Below, one piece after another: positions 1 to 5,266 of a stretch of DNA of 5,391 nucleotides; position 1 is the first letter of the stretch; every line of letters begins with the position of its first letter. A program made the position numbers and the translations under genes. The DNA comes from Nitrospirales bacterium. GTDB lineage: Bacteria > Nitrospirota > Nitrospiria > Nitrospirales > UBA8639. The stretch covers positions 1-5,391 of the forward strand of contig BQIY01000194.1 in NCBI GenBank assembly GCA_021604265.1. The letters run 5' to 3'. Below the pieces are notes generated by a model. That model saw nothing but the letters and a program-made list of their open reading frames with translations. It was not told the origin of the DNA and searched no databases.

Positions 1-773
1 CGTTGAGCACCGCCCTGTCGGAAGAGCTTGACGTTTTCTTGTTCCTTTGCGCTCATAATCACACGACAGGTCGGAGTCAAATGACGAACGGTCAGGAGAA
101 TGAGTGCATTCGCATCGTCACGTCCTGCTGAAATAATCACCGCTTGTGCTTTTCGAACGAGTGCCGCGTCCTTTAAGAGACCTTCTTGCGTTGCGTCGCC
201 GCGAAGGGCAGCAACGCCGAGTTCCATGGCTGCACGAACCCGATCATCTCGGGGATCAATGACCAGAATTTGATTTTCAGGGGTCCCTTTGGCCAACAAT
301 TCTTTGACGGCAGCGTTCCCTGTATGCCCGTATCCGCAGACAATAATGTGTTCGTCCAGGTTTGCGTGAAGTTTCGCCATACGAAATCCCTCTGAAAATT
401 GTCGAAGTGCCAGTTGATAAGCTGTCCCAAGGAAAAGAACCCAAATGAAAATTCTGACCGGAGTAATGACAAGGGCATCAATCAGTCGTGCACGAGGCGT
501 GACTGGAACAATATCACCATACCCGACTGTGGTAATGGTCACCATGGTGAAATAGACGACATCCACAAAAGAAACATCTCCATCAGCCTGATCTTTCAGC
601 CCTTCTCGATCAAACCACAAAATACCAAGCAGTGATATGAGCAACAGAGTCACAAACAGCATTCGAACCATTAAGGTTCGTCGAGGATTCAAATCTTCTG
701 GCATAAAAATGACACGGCGCCAGGACATGCTCAACGGTTCAGCTTGTCGTGATGGAAGATGTTCTTGGGCCAT
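1..773 (-). CDS. Two-TM potassium channel with RCK/TrkA-N domain (partial, C-terminus beyond window)
   Basis: Inner-membrane K+ channel of the Kch/MthK-like type; 257 residues are visible from an ATG at 773, and the frame stays open to the window edge. Seen: TM1 around residues 33-54, a pore helix at 68-80, the K+ selectivity filter TTVGYGD at 81-87, and TM2 around 98-122. A cytoplasmic Rossmann-fold RCK_N (TrkA-N) domain follows from about 141, with the dinucleotide/ligand motif GYGHTG at 147-152 and an acidic VIDPRDD at 171-177 closing the second strand. Such RCK domains gate the pore in response to ions or nucleotides. The usual family length is about 330-400 residues, so roughly the last third (rest of RCK_N and any RCK_C) is missing only because of the window edge. 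Start choice: an in-frame stop-free upstream Met is absent, and later Mets (16, 24) would shorten the cytoplasmic N-terminus; the ribosome binding site is weak (GAGA). Family call is firm; physiological ligand is unknown. Confidence 0.93.
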   Translation of the reverse strand, partial: MAQEHLPSRQAEPLSMSWRRVIFMPEDLNPRRTLMVRMLFVTLLLISLLGILWFDREGLKDQADGDVSFVDVVYFTMVTITTVGYGDIVPVTPRARLIDALVITPVRIFIWVLFLGTAYQLALRQFSEGFRMAKLHANLDEHIIVCGYGHTGNAAVKELLAKGTPENQILVIDPRDDRVRAAMELGVAALRGDATQEGLLKDAALVRKAQAVIISAGRDDANALILLTVRHLTPTCRVIMSAKEQENVKLFRQGGAQ

Positions 774-873
774 TACGATCTCATGTAAATAAAAGAAGAA
801 GTGAAAAACAAAAGATTCCTCAACAGTAGGGTGACGGATACTCCCCTCTGTACACTTTTCAATTTCTACTTTA
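774..873. other. Intergenic leader upstream of the channel gene
   Basis: About 100 bases lie between the channel start and the left end of the MITE-like element, and any promoter for the channel must lie here or inside that element. Read on the minus strand there is a TTGAAA-like hexamer, but no -10 box of good quality at proper spacing, so I call no promoter. The last 30 bases before the ATG are a pyrimidine-rich, G-poor stretch, consistent with an unstructured leader. Confidence 0.4.
870..873. repeat. Left target-site duplication (TTTA)
   Basis: TTTA abuts the left inverted repeat and is repeated at 1015-1018 directly after the right inverted repeat. A 4-base match alone is weak. Its exact placement at both ends of a perfect inverted-repeat pair makes a transposition footprint the best reading. 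Confidence 0.65.
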
Positions 874-1014
874 GGGCACCTCTAAAAACCAGGATTTTTG
901 TGTGAGGGCAAGGAAGCCGTGCGCGCAAAACCGCAGTGTATGGGCGAATACATGAGGATTTGAGCACGCGGCTGCCGCCGCCATCGCAGAAAGGGACGGT
1001 TTTTAGAGGTGCCC
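874..1014. mobile_element. MITE-like non-autonomous element (141 bp)
   Basis: The ends are perfect 17-bp inverted repeats (874-890 and 998-1014; outer sequence GGGCACCTCTAAAAACC). They are flanked on both sides by TTTA (870-873 and 1015-1018), a 4-bp target-site duplication. There is no transposase or other plausible ORF inside, so it would depend on an insertion sequence elsewhere. The interior is also palindromic: TGTAT (937-941) pairs with ATACA (948-952) around a 6-base loop centred on the exact middle of the element. The arms around 911-936 and 953-978 share GG-AGCCG and TGC blocks, so a transcript would fold into one long imperfect hairpin. A 4-bp duplication would fit an IS5-like mobilizer, but that is inference. 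It sits 23 bases past the permease stop codon and may act as that gene's transcription end, since no other terminator is seen there. Confidence 0.82.
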
Positions 1015-1018
1015 TTTA
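1015..1018. repeat. Right target-site duplication (TTTA)
   Basis: This is the partner of the TTTA at 870-873, immediately outside the right terminal inverted repeat. Removing the element plus one copy would restore a short continuous spacer downstream of the permease gene. Confidence 0.65.
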
Positions 1019-1037
1019 CATTTTTCACTGACGATAG

Positions 1038-2843
1038 TTACAGCGGCCAGGCCCACATGAGCGTAGGAATCGACACGATGACAATAAGAATTTCTAAGGG
1101 TAAGCCCATTCGCCAATAGTCTCCAAACCGATAGCCTCCAGGCCCCATGACGAGCAAATTATTTTGATGCCCAATGGGCGTCAGAAACGCACAGGATGCC
1201 CCGATGGCGACAGACATCAAAAACGGGTCTGGATTCACCCCTAGCTCTTGAGCGAGCGCCCAAGCGAGCGGAGCCATGACGACGGCCGTCGCAGCATTGT
1301 TCATAATGTCGGATAAGGTCATGGTCAGAATCATGATCAGTGCAAGGATCGCCATAGGCGGAAATCCGGCCGTAATACTGACTAATGATTCTGCAACGAC
1401 CGAAGTGGCTCCGCTACTTTCTAACGCATTCCCGATGGGAATCATCGCCCCGATTAACACGATGACCGGCCAATCAACTGATTCGTAGATATCTCGTGGC
1501 GGCACCATATTCATCATCACCATGATCACCGCGGCCAGCAATAATGCGATTGGTAAGGCTAACAACCCGAACGTCGCACTTGCGATGGCGAGACCAAAGA
1601 TTCCCGCGGCCAGCCAGGCTTGCGACTTCCCTCCAATTTTCAACCCTCGTTCAGCCAGAGGAAGGCAGCCAAGCACCGAAATGACTTCAATCACCTGCTC
1701 TTTTTCTCCCTGCAGTAACAACACATCTCCAGCTCGAAATCGAAATGATTTCAATCTTCCTCTATAAGGTTTGCCTTGACGCGAGACGGCCAGGAGCATA
1801 ATGCCAAAACGTGAACGAAGCTGCAGTGTTTCTGCCAATCGCCCGACTAACCATGAGCGATTGGGCGGGATCACCGCCTCCATCATCACCTGATCTTTGG
1901 GGATGATTCGTTTGGTCTCGACGGTTGCAGAATCGTCTTCGTGTGATTGGGTTCCAGCTAATTCAAGCTTCATGGTTTCCACAAATTTCTTGATGCCTTG
2001 TGGCCCGGCTTCAATGACGAGAATATCGCCTTCCTGAAGGCCTTCCCGCCACACAGCACCTCGGATTGATTGGTCTTCACGCACTAAACCCACGACGAGT
2101 GCTTCAGAATCTTCTGTAATTTTTTCTATTTCCGTCAGTGATTTTCCAATCGCCTTTGACTCTGCCGTGACTAGAACTTCAGTAATGTAATCTTCTATTT
2201 TAAATAACTCCTGTGGGGCACTTTGATTACGTCGAGCTGCTGGAATAAGGTGCCAGCCAATCAAGGTGACGAAAAGTAGACCCAGAAAGGCCACATGAGC
2301 CCCGACGGGAGAGAAGTCAAACATCGTGAATGCCGTTCCGCCTACATTCTGACGATAGGATGCCACAATGATATTCGGCGGTGTGCCAATTAATGTCACC
2401 ATCCCTCCCAGAATCGTACCAAACGCCAAAGGCATCAAGACAACGGCGGGCGAACGTTTGGCCTCTATCGACGTTTGAATCGCTACCGGCAGGAGGAGGG
2501 CAAGGGCGCCGACATTATTCATCACCGTAGAGAGAATGGCACCTAGCCCTGCTAAGGCAGCTATGTGAAGGGAAGGGGAATGGAGAGCAAGCTTGACATA
2601 ATTCGTGACGAAATCCACAGCACCAGTATTGCTGAGTCCTCGACTGATAATTAATACGGCTGCAACCGTGATGGTGGCTGGATGCCCAAACCCCAGGAAC
2701 GCGTCACTTGATGAGACCACGCCCGCGGTGACGGCGATCATGAGAATGCCAACGGCAACGATATCATACCGCCATCGTTCCCAGATAAAGAGGACAAATA
2801 CTCCTCCTAAGAGACTTAATAGAATTATCTGGTCAGAGGTCAT
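1038..2843 (-). CDS. SLC13/DASS-type anion permease with two central RCK_C (TrkA-C) domains
   Basis: Inner-membrane transporter of the ion-transporter superfamily, 601 residues, close to the length of bacterial SLC13 proteins with two TrkA-C domains such as E. coli YfbS. The membrane part is split in two homologous halves: residues 1-200 and about 408-601. Each half has a re-entrant signature: STVMNN (105-110) with GTPPN (153-157), and SDIMNN (511-516) with TPIGHQNN (555-562). Between them lie two soluble RCK_C-like domains at about 211-290 and 315-395, each ending in a GD(I/V)L(V/L)(I/L) strand (272-277 and 372-377). Relatives move sulfate, dicarboxylates or other anions, often with Na+; the substrate cannot be read from this sequence. 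The RCK_C modules probably sense a ligand and regulate transport. The start at 2843 gives a complete first helix; the ribosome binding site is only a weak GAAAG. It lies head-to-tail with the RCK-bearing channel gene, with the MITE-like element between them. Confidence 0.93.
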   Translation of the reverse strand: MTSDQIILLSLLGGVFVLFIWERWRYDIVAVGILMIAVTAGVVSSSDAFLGFGHPATITVAAVLIISRGLSNTGAVDFVTNYVKLALHSPSLHIAALAGLGAILSTVMNNVGALALLLPVAIQTSIEAKRSPAVVLMPLAFGTILGGMVTLIGTPPNIIVASYRQNVGGTAFTMFDFSPVGAHVAFLGLLFVTLIGWHLIPAARRNQSAPQELFKIEDYITEVLVTAESKAIGKSLTEIEKITEDSEALVVGLVREDQSIRGAVWREGLQEGDILVIEAGPQGIKKFVETMKLELAGTQSHEDDSATVETKRIIPKDQVMMEAVIPPNRSWLVGRLAETLQLRSRFGIMLLAVSRQGKPYRGRLKSFRFRAGDVLLLQGEKEQVIEVISVLGCLPLAERGLKIGGKSQAWLAAGIFGLAIASATFGLLALPIALLLAAVIMVMMNMVPPRDIYESVDWPVIVLIGAMIPIGNALESSGATSVVAESLVSITAGFPPMAILALIMILTMTLSDIMNNAATAVVMAPLAWALAQELGVNPDPFLMSVAIGASCAFLTPIGHQNNLLVMGPGGYRFGDYWRMGLPLEILIVIVSIPTLMWAWPL

Positions 2844-3292
2844 AAGCCCATCTTTCTTCGATTTTTTATGATGGTGATTAACTGATCGTTTGCACGCACC
2901 AAGAGGTCTCTAGTCGTCTGAGGGGCGGGAATGATAGGAATTTCTCTCTCGTGAGGAGTTTATGATGTCTGAGACGTGACAGCAACCATCTGAAGAAAAA
3001 AATCTGAAACCGAAAGGTGAGATCATCCGAGGAGTTTGCAGCATCGTCAGGCAGACAAGATGCAACGAGATCGTCGACTCAGCCGTGAAGCCTTCTCACT
3101 GCAGGCAAAGATTGGAAAGGCGACATGGCAAGCAGGAATGAGAACAATCGAGGGGGATTTTCGTAACAATCATTCTCATCAGATTGATTGTTGAGCCATA
3201 ACTCACCAGCCAAAAGAGAGAGGGAAAGGAAGGCCGAGCCGTTACGTTTCTACGCCAACAACTTGTGAGAAAACGAGTCTACACACCTGCCC
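2844..3292. other. 449-base intergenic region upstream of the permease
   Basis: No convincing gene is present. The largest plus-strand frame of note is 44 codons (3060-3194) with no ribosome binding site and no recognisable motif. A plus-strand GAGGAG at 2954-2959 precedes an ATGATG frame of only five codons. The region holds one Fur-box-like palindrome (3164-3178), a related direct copy of its half-site in inverted orientation near 3138-3149, a weak stem GCATC/GATGC (3041-3063), and a 22-base purine tract at 3212-3233. It must contain the permease promoter, but I see no good -35/-10 pair. No terminator is evident after the small gene that ends at 3293, so readthrough into the permease is possible. 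Confidence 0.5.
3164..3178. promoter_or_regulatory. Fur-box-like 7-1-7 palindrome
   Basis: On the minus strand the site reads TGAGAATGATTGTTA, matching 12 of the 14 specified positions of the 7-1-7 Fur consensus TGATAATNATTATCA. A second half-site-like TGAGAACAAT lies about 20 bases away on the plus strand. If real, a Fur-family repressor could control the permease or a longer transcript from the small upstream gene. The site is some 320 bases from the permease start, farther than typical operators, and no known iron gene is adjacent. This is one motif match without a background test. Confidence 0.3.
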
Positions 3293-3517
3293 TCAGGCTG
3301 ACAGGCGCGCCACAGGCGTCCTTGGTGCCCTACGAAGTCGTTTGCGAAATGGGAGGACCTCTGCCTTAAAGCCAGTACGGTGACGGTTGATTGTCGGATC
3401 AACAAGATTTCCGCACATCACACACCTGAGGGCTTTTATCCACAATTCACCAGGACCACCCTTAATGTCCAAACAATTATCCACAACCATGAGTCCACTA
3501 CAACGCGTACAGTTCAT
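3293..3517 (-). CDS. Small zinc-ribbon-like protein with two CxxC pairs
   Basis: A 74-residue, soluble, hypothetical protein. Seen: CTRC at 3-6 and CVMC at 32-35, spaced like a four-cysteine zinc ribbon, with an additional Cys15; an LWIKALRC strand leads into the second knuckle. Residues 46-72 form a strongly basic tail (RHR, RKRLRRAPR) that could bind nucleic acid or an acidic partner. The start is well supported by AAGGAGG at 3524-3530, six bases before the ATG. I recall similar short proteins opening with MNC-x-x-C in Nitrospira-like genomes, without assigned function. The long AT-rich leader upstream and the 449-base gap downstream suggest that it has its own transcription unit. Zinc binding is inferred from the cysteine pattern; a regulator or RNA-polymerase-associated factor is possible, but nothing here decides it. 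Confidence 0.82.
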   Translation of the reverse strand: MNCTRCSGLMVVDNCLDIKGGPGELWIKALRCVMCGNLVDPTINRHRTGFKAEVLPFRKRLRRAPRTPVARLSA

Positions 3518-3523
3518 GTGATG

Positions 3524-3530
3524 CCTCCTT
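3524..3530 (-). promoter_or_regulatory. Strong Shine-Dalgarno site of the zinc-ribbon gene
   Basis: AAGGAGG on the minus strand lies six bases before the ATG at 3517, a near-ideal match to the anti-SD end of 16S rRNA. It fixes the start of this small gene and suggests efficient translation, in contrast with the weak sites of the channel and permease genes. Confidence 0.85.
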
Positions 3531-3853
3531 CTGTTTGAAAGCCTCCTGCCTTCTTGTCGTCATTCCAATACTTTCGACTTATTGCATCATGCATATGTCA
3601 ACGAAAGTCATTGGATTTTGCTCTAGCCATTGATTACGACAACCATAGCTAATGCATCACTCATGCCAAGAGGGGAAGACATGAAGTGCGTTTTTTGTCT
3701 CAACGTCCGAAGTTCTACCTCATTGGCAGCTTAGAAAACGGAACGCGATAATAAAGGCGGGATAAATTTGGAAAAAATACAGGAGAGTACGGATGAAAGA
3801 TAAACTGTAGCTATGAACATGTTGTGACACTGTTGCCACATCAGGCGGAAAAA

Positions 3854-3884
3854 AATATAAAGGAAATGTTATAAACTGTGTCAA
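3854..3884 (-). promoter_or_regulatory. Possible sigma70-type promoter for the zinc-ribbon gene
   Basis: On the minus strand a perfect TTGACA (3879-3884) is followed, after a 19-base spacer, by TATATT (3854-3859; five of six matches to TATAAT). The spacer is longer than the ideal 17, and the surrounding DNA is AT-rich, which raises the chance of a random match. Transcription would begin near 3847 and leave a leader of roughly 330 bases before the small gene. The -35 hexamer is itself part of a TGACAC repeat, so a regulator binding that repeat would block it. Confidence 0.28.
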
Positions 3885-3912
3885 AAAAAATTGTGTTTCG
3901 TATTATGACACA
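3877..3912. repeat. Perfect 7-bp inverted repeat TGTGTCA - 22 bases - TGACACA
   Basis: TGTGTCA (3877-3883) and TGACACA (3906-3912) form a perfect inverted pair. A second nested pair, ATTGTGT (3890-3896) and ACACAAT (3910-3916), overlaps it. The centre-to-centre distance of 29 bases is near three helical turns, so a dimeric regulator could bind both halves on one face. Single TGACAC copies nearby at 3825, 3974 and 3994 add to the pattern. The binding protein is unknown. Confidence 0.45.
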
Positions 3913-4008
3913 CAATAGTAAGAAGAGAATAAAACAAATTAGCAATAAAAACAAGGCTTCATGTGGTTTTTTTTGACACTCTGTTGGAATAATTGACACG
4001 ACTTCACA

Positions 4009-4992
4009 TCAGAGGTGTAGGGTCAGACCATCAGGCACTCCTACAGTTTTAAAAATTTGAACATCGAAGCAACTTCCTAAGTGAGCCATGCTGGTTAATT
4101 GTTCAATCTCCATATGAGCATGATGTTTCTTCTGAGTCCGGGAGACATACTGGTCAATACCAATGTTTTTTAACCATGGCCCTTGGCGGCTGCTTCCCAC
4201 ATAGCTAAACCCTGCCAGGACTGCAGCCTGTTTGAGAGCTGTAAAATCTACATCTGCTGTAAGATCTTGTTCTCCAACAGCGTCGAACGGGTCAAACGTT
4301 GACTGTTGAGAGCGAAACGATCTCAAGGTTCCATTGAGCTTCTTATAAGAATAGAGGTCCGCGGCTTCATCACCATAATCAATAAACACCACATACCCTT
4401 TTGACACCACACGTTGTATTGCACAGAGAAAACCAACAAGATCTAGACAGATTTCTGCAACTTGCCCGCGGCCAAGATTGATATGTTCATCTTGAAGACG
4501 TTTCGCTAAGAGAGGCGTAGAGGGCAGGCAAGGGAGTTCCACGAATTCTCTATTTTCATCCAACCCCACATACAGTTCCAGGAGCTCACCCGCCCCATCT
4601 CGCATGACTCGATGAACCGGCAGCGCATCTAAGACTTCATTTCCAAAAACAAATGTTGGAGCCGGCGAAAGAGTCTCCAGACTTTTAAACGTGGTTATTC
4701 CTCTCTGTTTTTGCTGCTCTCGCAGCGAAGGACTTGTTTCGATAATGATGTAGTCGTTGGGGGAAGATGAGAGAAACGAGAGAACATTTGCAGCAAGTTC
4801 ACCCGTCCCACCCCCTAACTCCAATACTCTCAAGGGTTCACCAATGAGTGCTTCTGCTTGCTGGATCGCCAATGTCAGGGCAAAGCCAAAAGCTGGAAAC
4901 ATCGCATTGGTATTAAACGCGCCTTCCGGGCGGCCAATTAATGGACCTCTTGTATAAAATCCATATTCAGGATCATATAAGGCCGCGGTCAT
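4009..4992 (-). CDS. MidA/NDUFAF7-family SAM-dependent methyltransferase (DUF185), conserved N-terminus left out by first ATG
   Basis: A class I methyltransferase of the COG1565/DUF185 family. The mitochondrial member NDUFAF7 methylates an arginine of complex I subunit NDUFS2; the bacterial role is probably similar but unproven. From the ATG at 4992 it has 327 residues: ALYDPEYGFY (4-13), SAM motif I VLELGGGTGE (56-65), the family signature NEVLDALPVHR (118-128), DYGDE (205-209), GTLR (221-224) and DLTADVDF (243-250). All the core motifs are intact. The first ATG has no Shine-Dalgarno site. The same frame continues upstream for 29 more codons encoding typical family N-terminus (GPLTFHEFM just before and including this Met), back to a GTC codon eight bases after AGGAGG. 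No ATG, GTG, TTG or CTG occurs in that stretch. The gene may therefore have lost its start codon, use a rare start such as the ATT at 5028, or hold a sequencing error. It is followed by no clear terminator. Confidence 0.88.
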   Translation of the reverse strand: MTAALYDPEYGFYTRGPLIGRPEGAFNTNAMFPAFGFALTLAIQQAEALIGEPLRVLELGGGTGELAANVLSFLSSSPNDYIIIETSPSLREQQKQRGITTFKSLETLSPAPTFVFGNEVLDALPVHRVMRDGAGELLELYVGLDENREFVELPCLPSTPLLAKRLQDEHINLGRGQVAEICLDLVGFLCAIQRVVSKGYVVFIDYGDEAADLYSYKKLNGTLRSFRSQQSTFDPFDAVGEQDLTADVDFTALKQAAVLAGFSYVGSSRQGPWLKNIGIDQYVSRTQKKHHAHMEIEQLTSMAHLGSCFDVQIFKTVGVPDGLTLHL

Positions 4993-5079
4993 AAATTCAT
5001 GAAATGTGAGAGGCCCATTTTTATCAATTCGACCCTTTAAATACTCGCCAAGCTGGGTTTGATCGCGAAAAAGTTTGAC
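4993..5079 (-). other. Upstream in-frame coding stretch of the methyltransferase without a standard start
   Basis: These 29 codons run straight into the ATG at 4992 and translate to VKLFRDQTQLGEY (first 13 residues) followed by LKGRIDKNGPLTFHEF. The GP-(I/L)-(T/P)-F-x-x-(F/Y)-M pattern is the expected opening of MidA/NDUFAF7 proteins, so this was, or is, translated. The first codon is GTC; an in-frame TAG (5092-5094) lies five codons further up. A full-length product from here would have 356 residues, nearer the family norm. Confidence 0.7.
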
Positions 5080-5087
5080 GGGTTCTT

Positions 5088-5093
5088 CCTCCT
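5088..5093 (-). promoter_or_regulatory. AGGAGG ribosome binding site pointing at a missing start codon
   Basis: A perfect AGGAGG on the minus strand is followed after eight bases by GTC (5077-5079), exactly where an initiation codon would be expected. The spacing marks GTC as the likely former GTG or ATG start of the methyltransferase. Confidence 0.7.
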
Positions 5094-5094
5094 A

Positions 5095-5192
5095 TGCCTT
5101 TGAAAAGTTATTCGTGAGATCAACGGCTTGCAGTGCTCAGAAAATGTTTATGTCGATGCCGAAGCTTCAAGGCAATCAGGCTCATCAAAAAA
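5095..5192. other. Spacer between terminator and methyltransferase
   Basis: Because a strong minus-strand terminator lies just upstream, the methyltransferase promoter is expected in these bases. Only weak hexamers are visible (a TTGCCT with CATAAA 17 bases on). An 8-bp palindrome GAAGCTTC is at 5161-5168. No call of a promoter is warranted. Confidence 0.35.
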
Positions 5193-5227
5193 AAAAGGAA
5201 GAACCCCATACAGGAGTTCTTCCTTTT
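5193..5227 (-). terminator. Rho-independent terminator, probably bidirectional
   Basis: A perfect 12-bp stem (5193-5204 with 5216-5227) encloses an 11-base loop. In the minus direction it runs into ten T (5187-5196, the first four overlapping the stem), a classic intrinsic terminator for the gene whose stop codon lies 38 bases upstream. In the plus direction the stem ends in TTTT, so weak termination there is possible. It separates the unidentified upstream gene from the methyltransferase, which therefore needs its own promoter in the roughly 90 bases between. Confidence 0.9.
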
Positions 5228-5251
5228 CATTAGCACAAAATGACGAAAAGA

Positions 5252-5266
5252 AAACGGTTGCCGTTT
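5252..5266 (-). other. Short hairpin overlapping the upstream gene's stop codon
   Basis: AAACGG (5252-5257) and CCGTTT (5261-5266) pair around a 3-base loop, and the stem overlaps the TAA at 5265-5267. On the minus strand the bases that follow are TCTTTTCG, a poor T-run. It may stabilise the mRNA end or act as a weak first terminator ahead of the strong one at 5193-5227; chance is also possible. Confidence 0.35.

Larger units (their letters stand above)
3518..4008. other. 491-base AT-rich intergenic region with TGACAC cluster
   Basis: No gene of convincing size is present. The half nearer the methyltransferase (about 3770-4000) is very AT-rich with A- and T-runs. It holds five copies of TGACAC or its complement (3825-3830, 3878-3883, 3906-3911, 3974-3979, 3994-3999). 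Plus-strand mini-frames occur at 3681-3734 (17 codons, MKCVFC start) and 3793-3810 (5 codons), each with a purine-rich SD-like stretch; neither is long enough to call. There is no clear hairpin-plus-T-run terminator after the methyltransferase stop. For the minus strand the region serves as leader and probable promoter of the zinc-ribbon gene. Confidence 0.55.

Noticed and set aside
173..481. Minus-strand 102-codon frame and overlapping plus-strand frames at 186-395 and 399-635
   Set aside because: They overlap the potassium channel gene in other frames; the channel frame alone shows family motifs (TTVGYGD, GYGHTG).
774..784. Tiny out-of-frame ATG frames that overlap the starts of the channel and permease genes
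   Set aside because: Three-codon frames ending on the true start codon arise easily by chance and have no ribosome binding sites of their own.
1276..2871. Plus-strand frames at 1276-1488, 1522-1767 and 2605-2871
   Set aside because: They are antisense shadows of the SLC13-type permease, with no recognisable motif or ribosome binding site.
2954..2979. GAGGAG followed by ATGATG and a stop after five codons on the plus strand
   Set aside because: Too short to support, with no downstream plus-strand gene for which it could be a leader peptide.
3060..3194. Plus-strand 44-codon frame starting MQRDRRLSRE
   Set aside because: No Shine-Dalgarno site, no domain, and it runs through the Fur-box-like palindrome; not supported as a gene.
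3212..3233. 22-base purine tract
   Set aside because: A compositional run without repeat units, partner or position relative to a start; no function can be supported.
3822..3840. CRP/FNR-like palindrome (TGTGA...CCACA)
   Set aside because: Spacing is eight rather than six bases and the right half is imperfect; better explained as one member of the TGACAC cluster.
4757..4957. Plus-strand 66-codon frame
   Set aside because: Antisense to the SAM-binding region of the methyltransferase; low-complexity composition and no supporting signals.
5120..5185. Minus-strand 21-codon frame starting MSLIALKLRH directly after the terminator T-run
   Set aside because: No ribosome binding site other than the T-run, out of frame with the methyltransferase, and no similarity that I can see.
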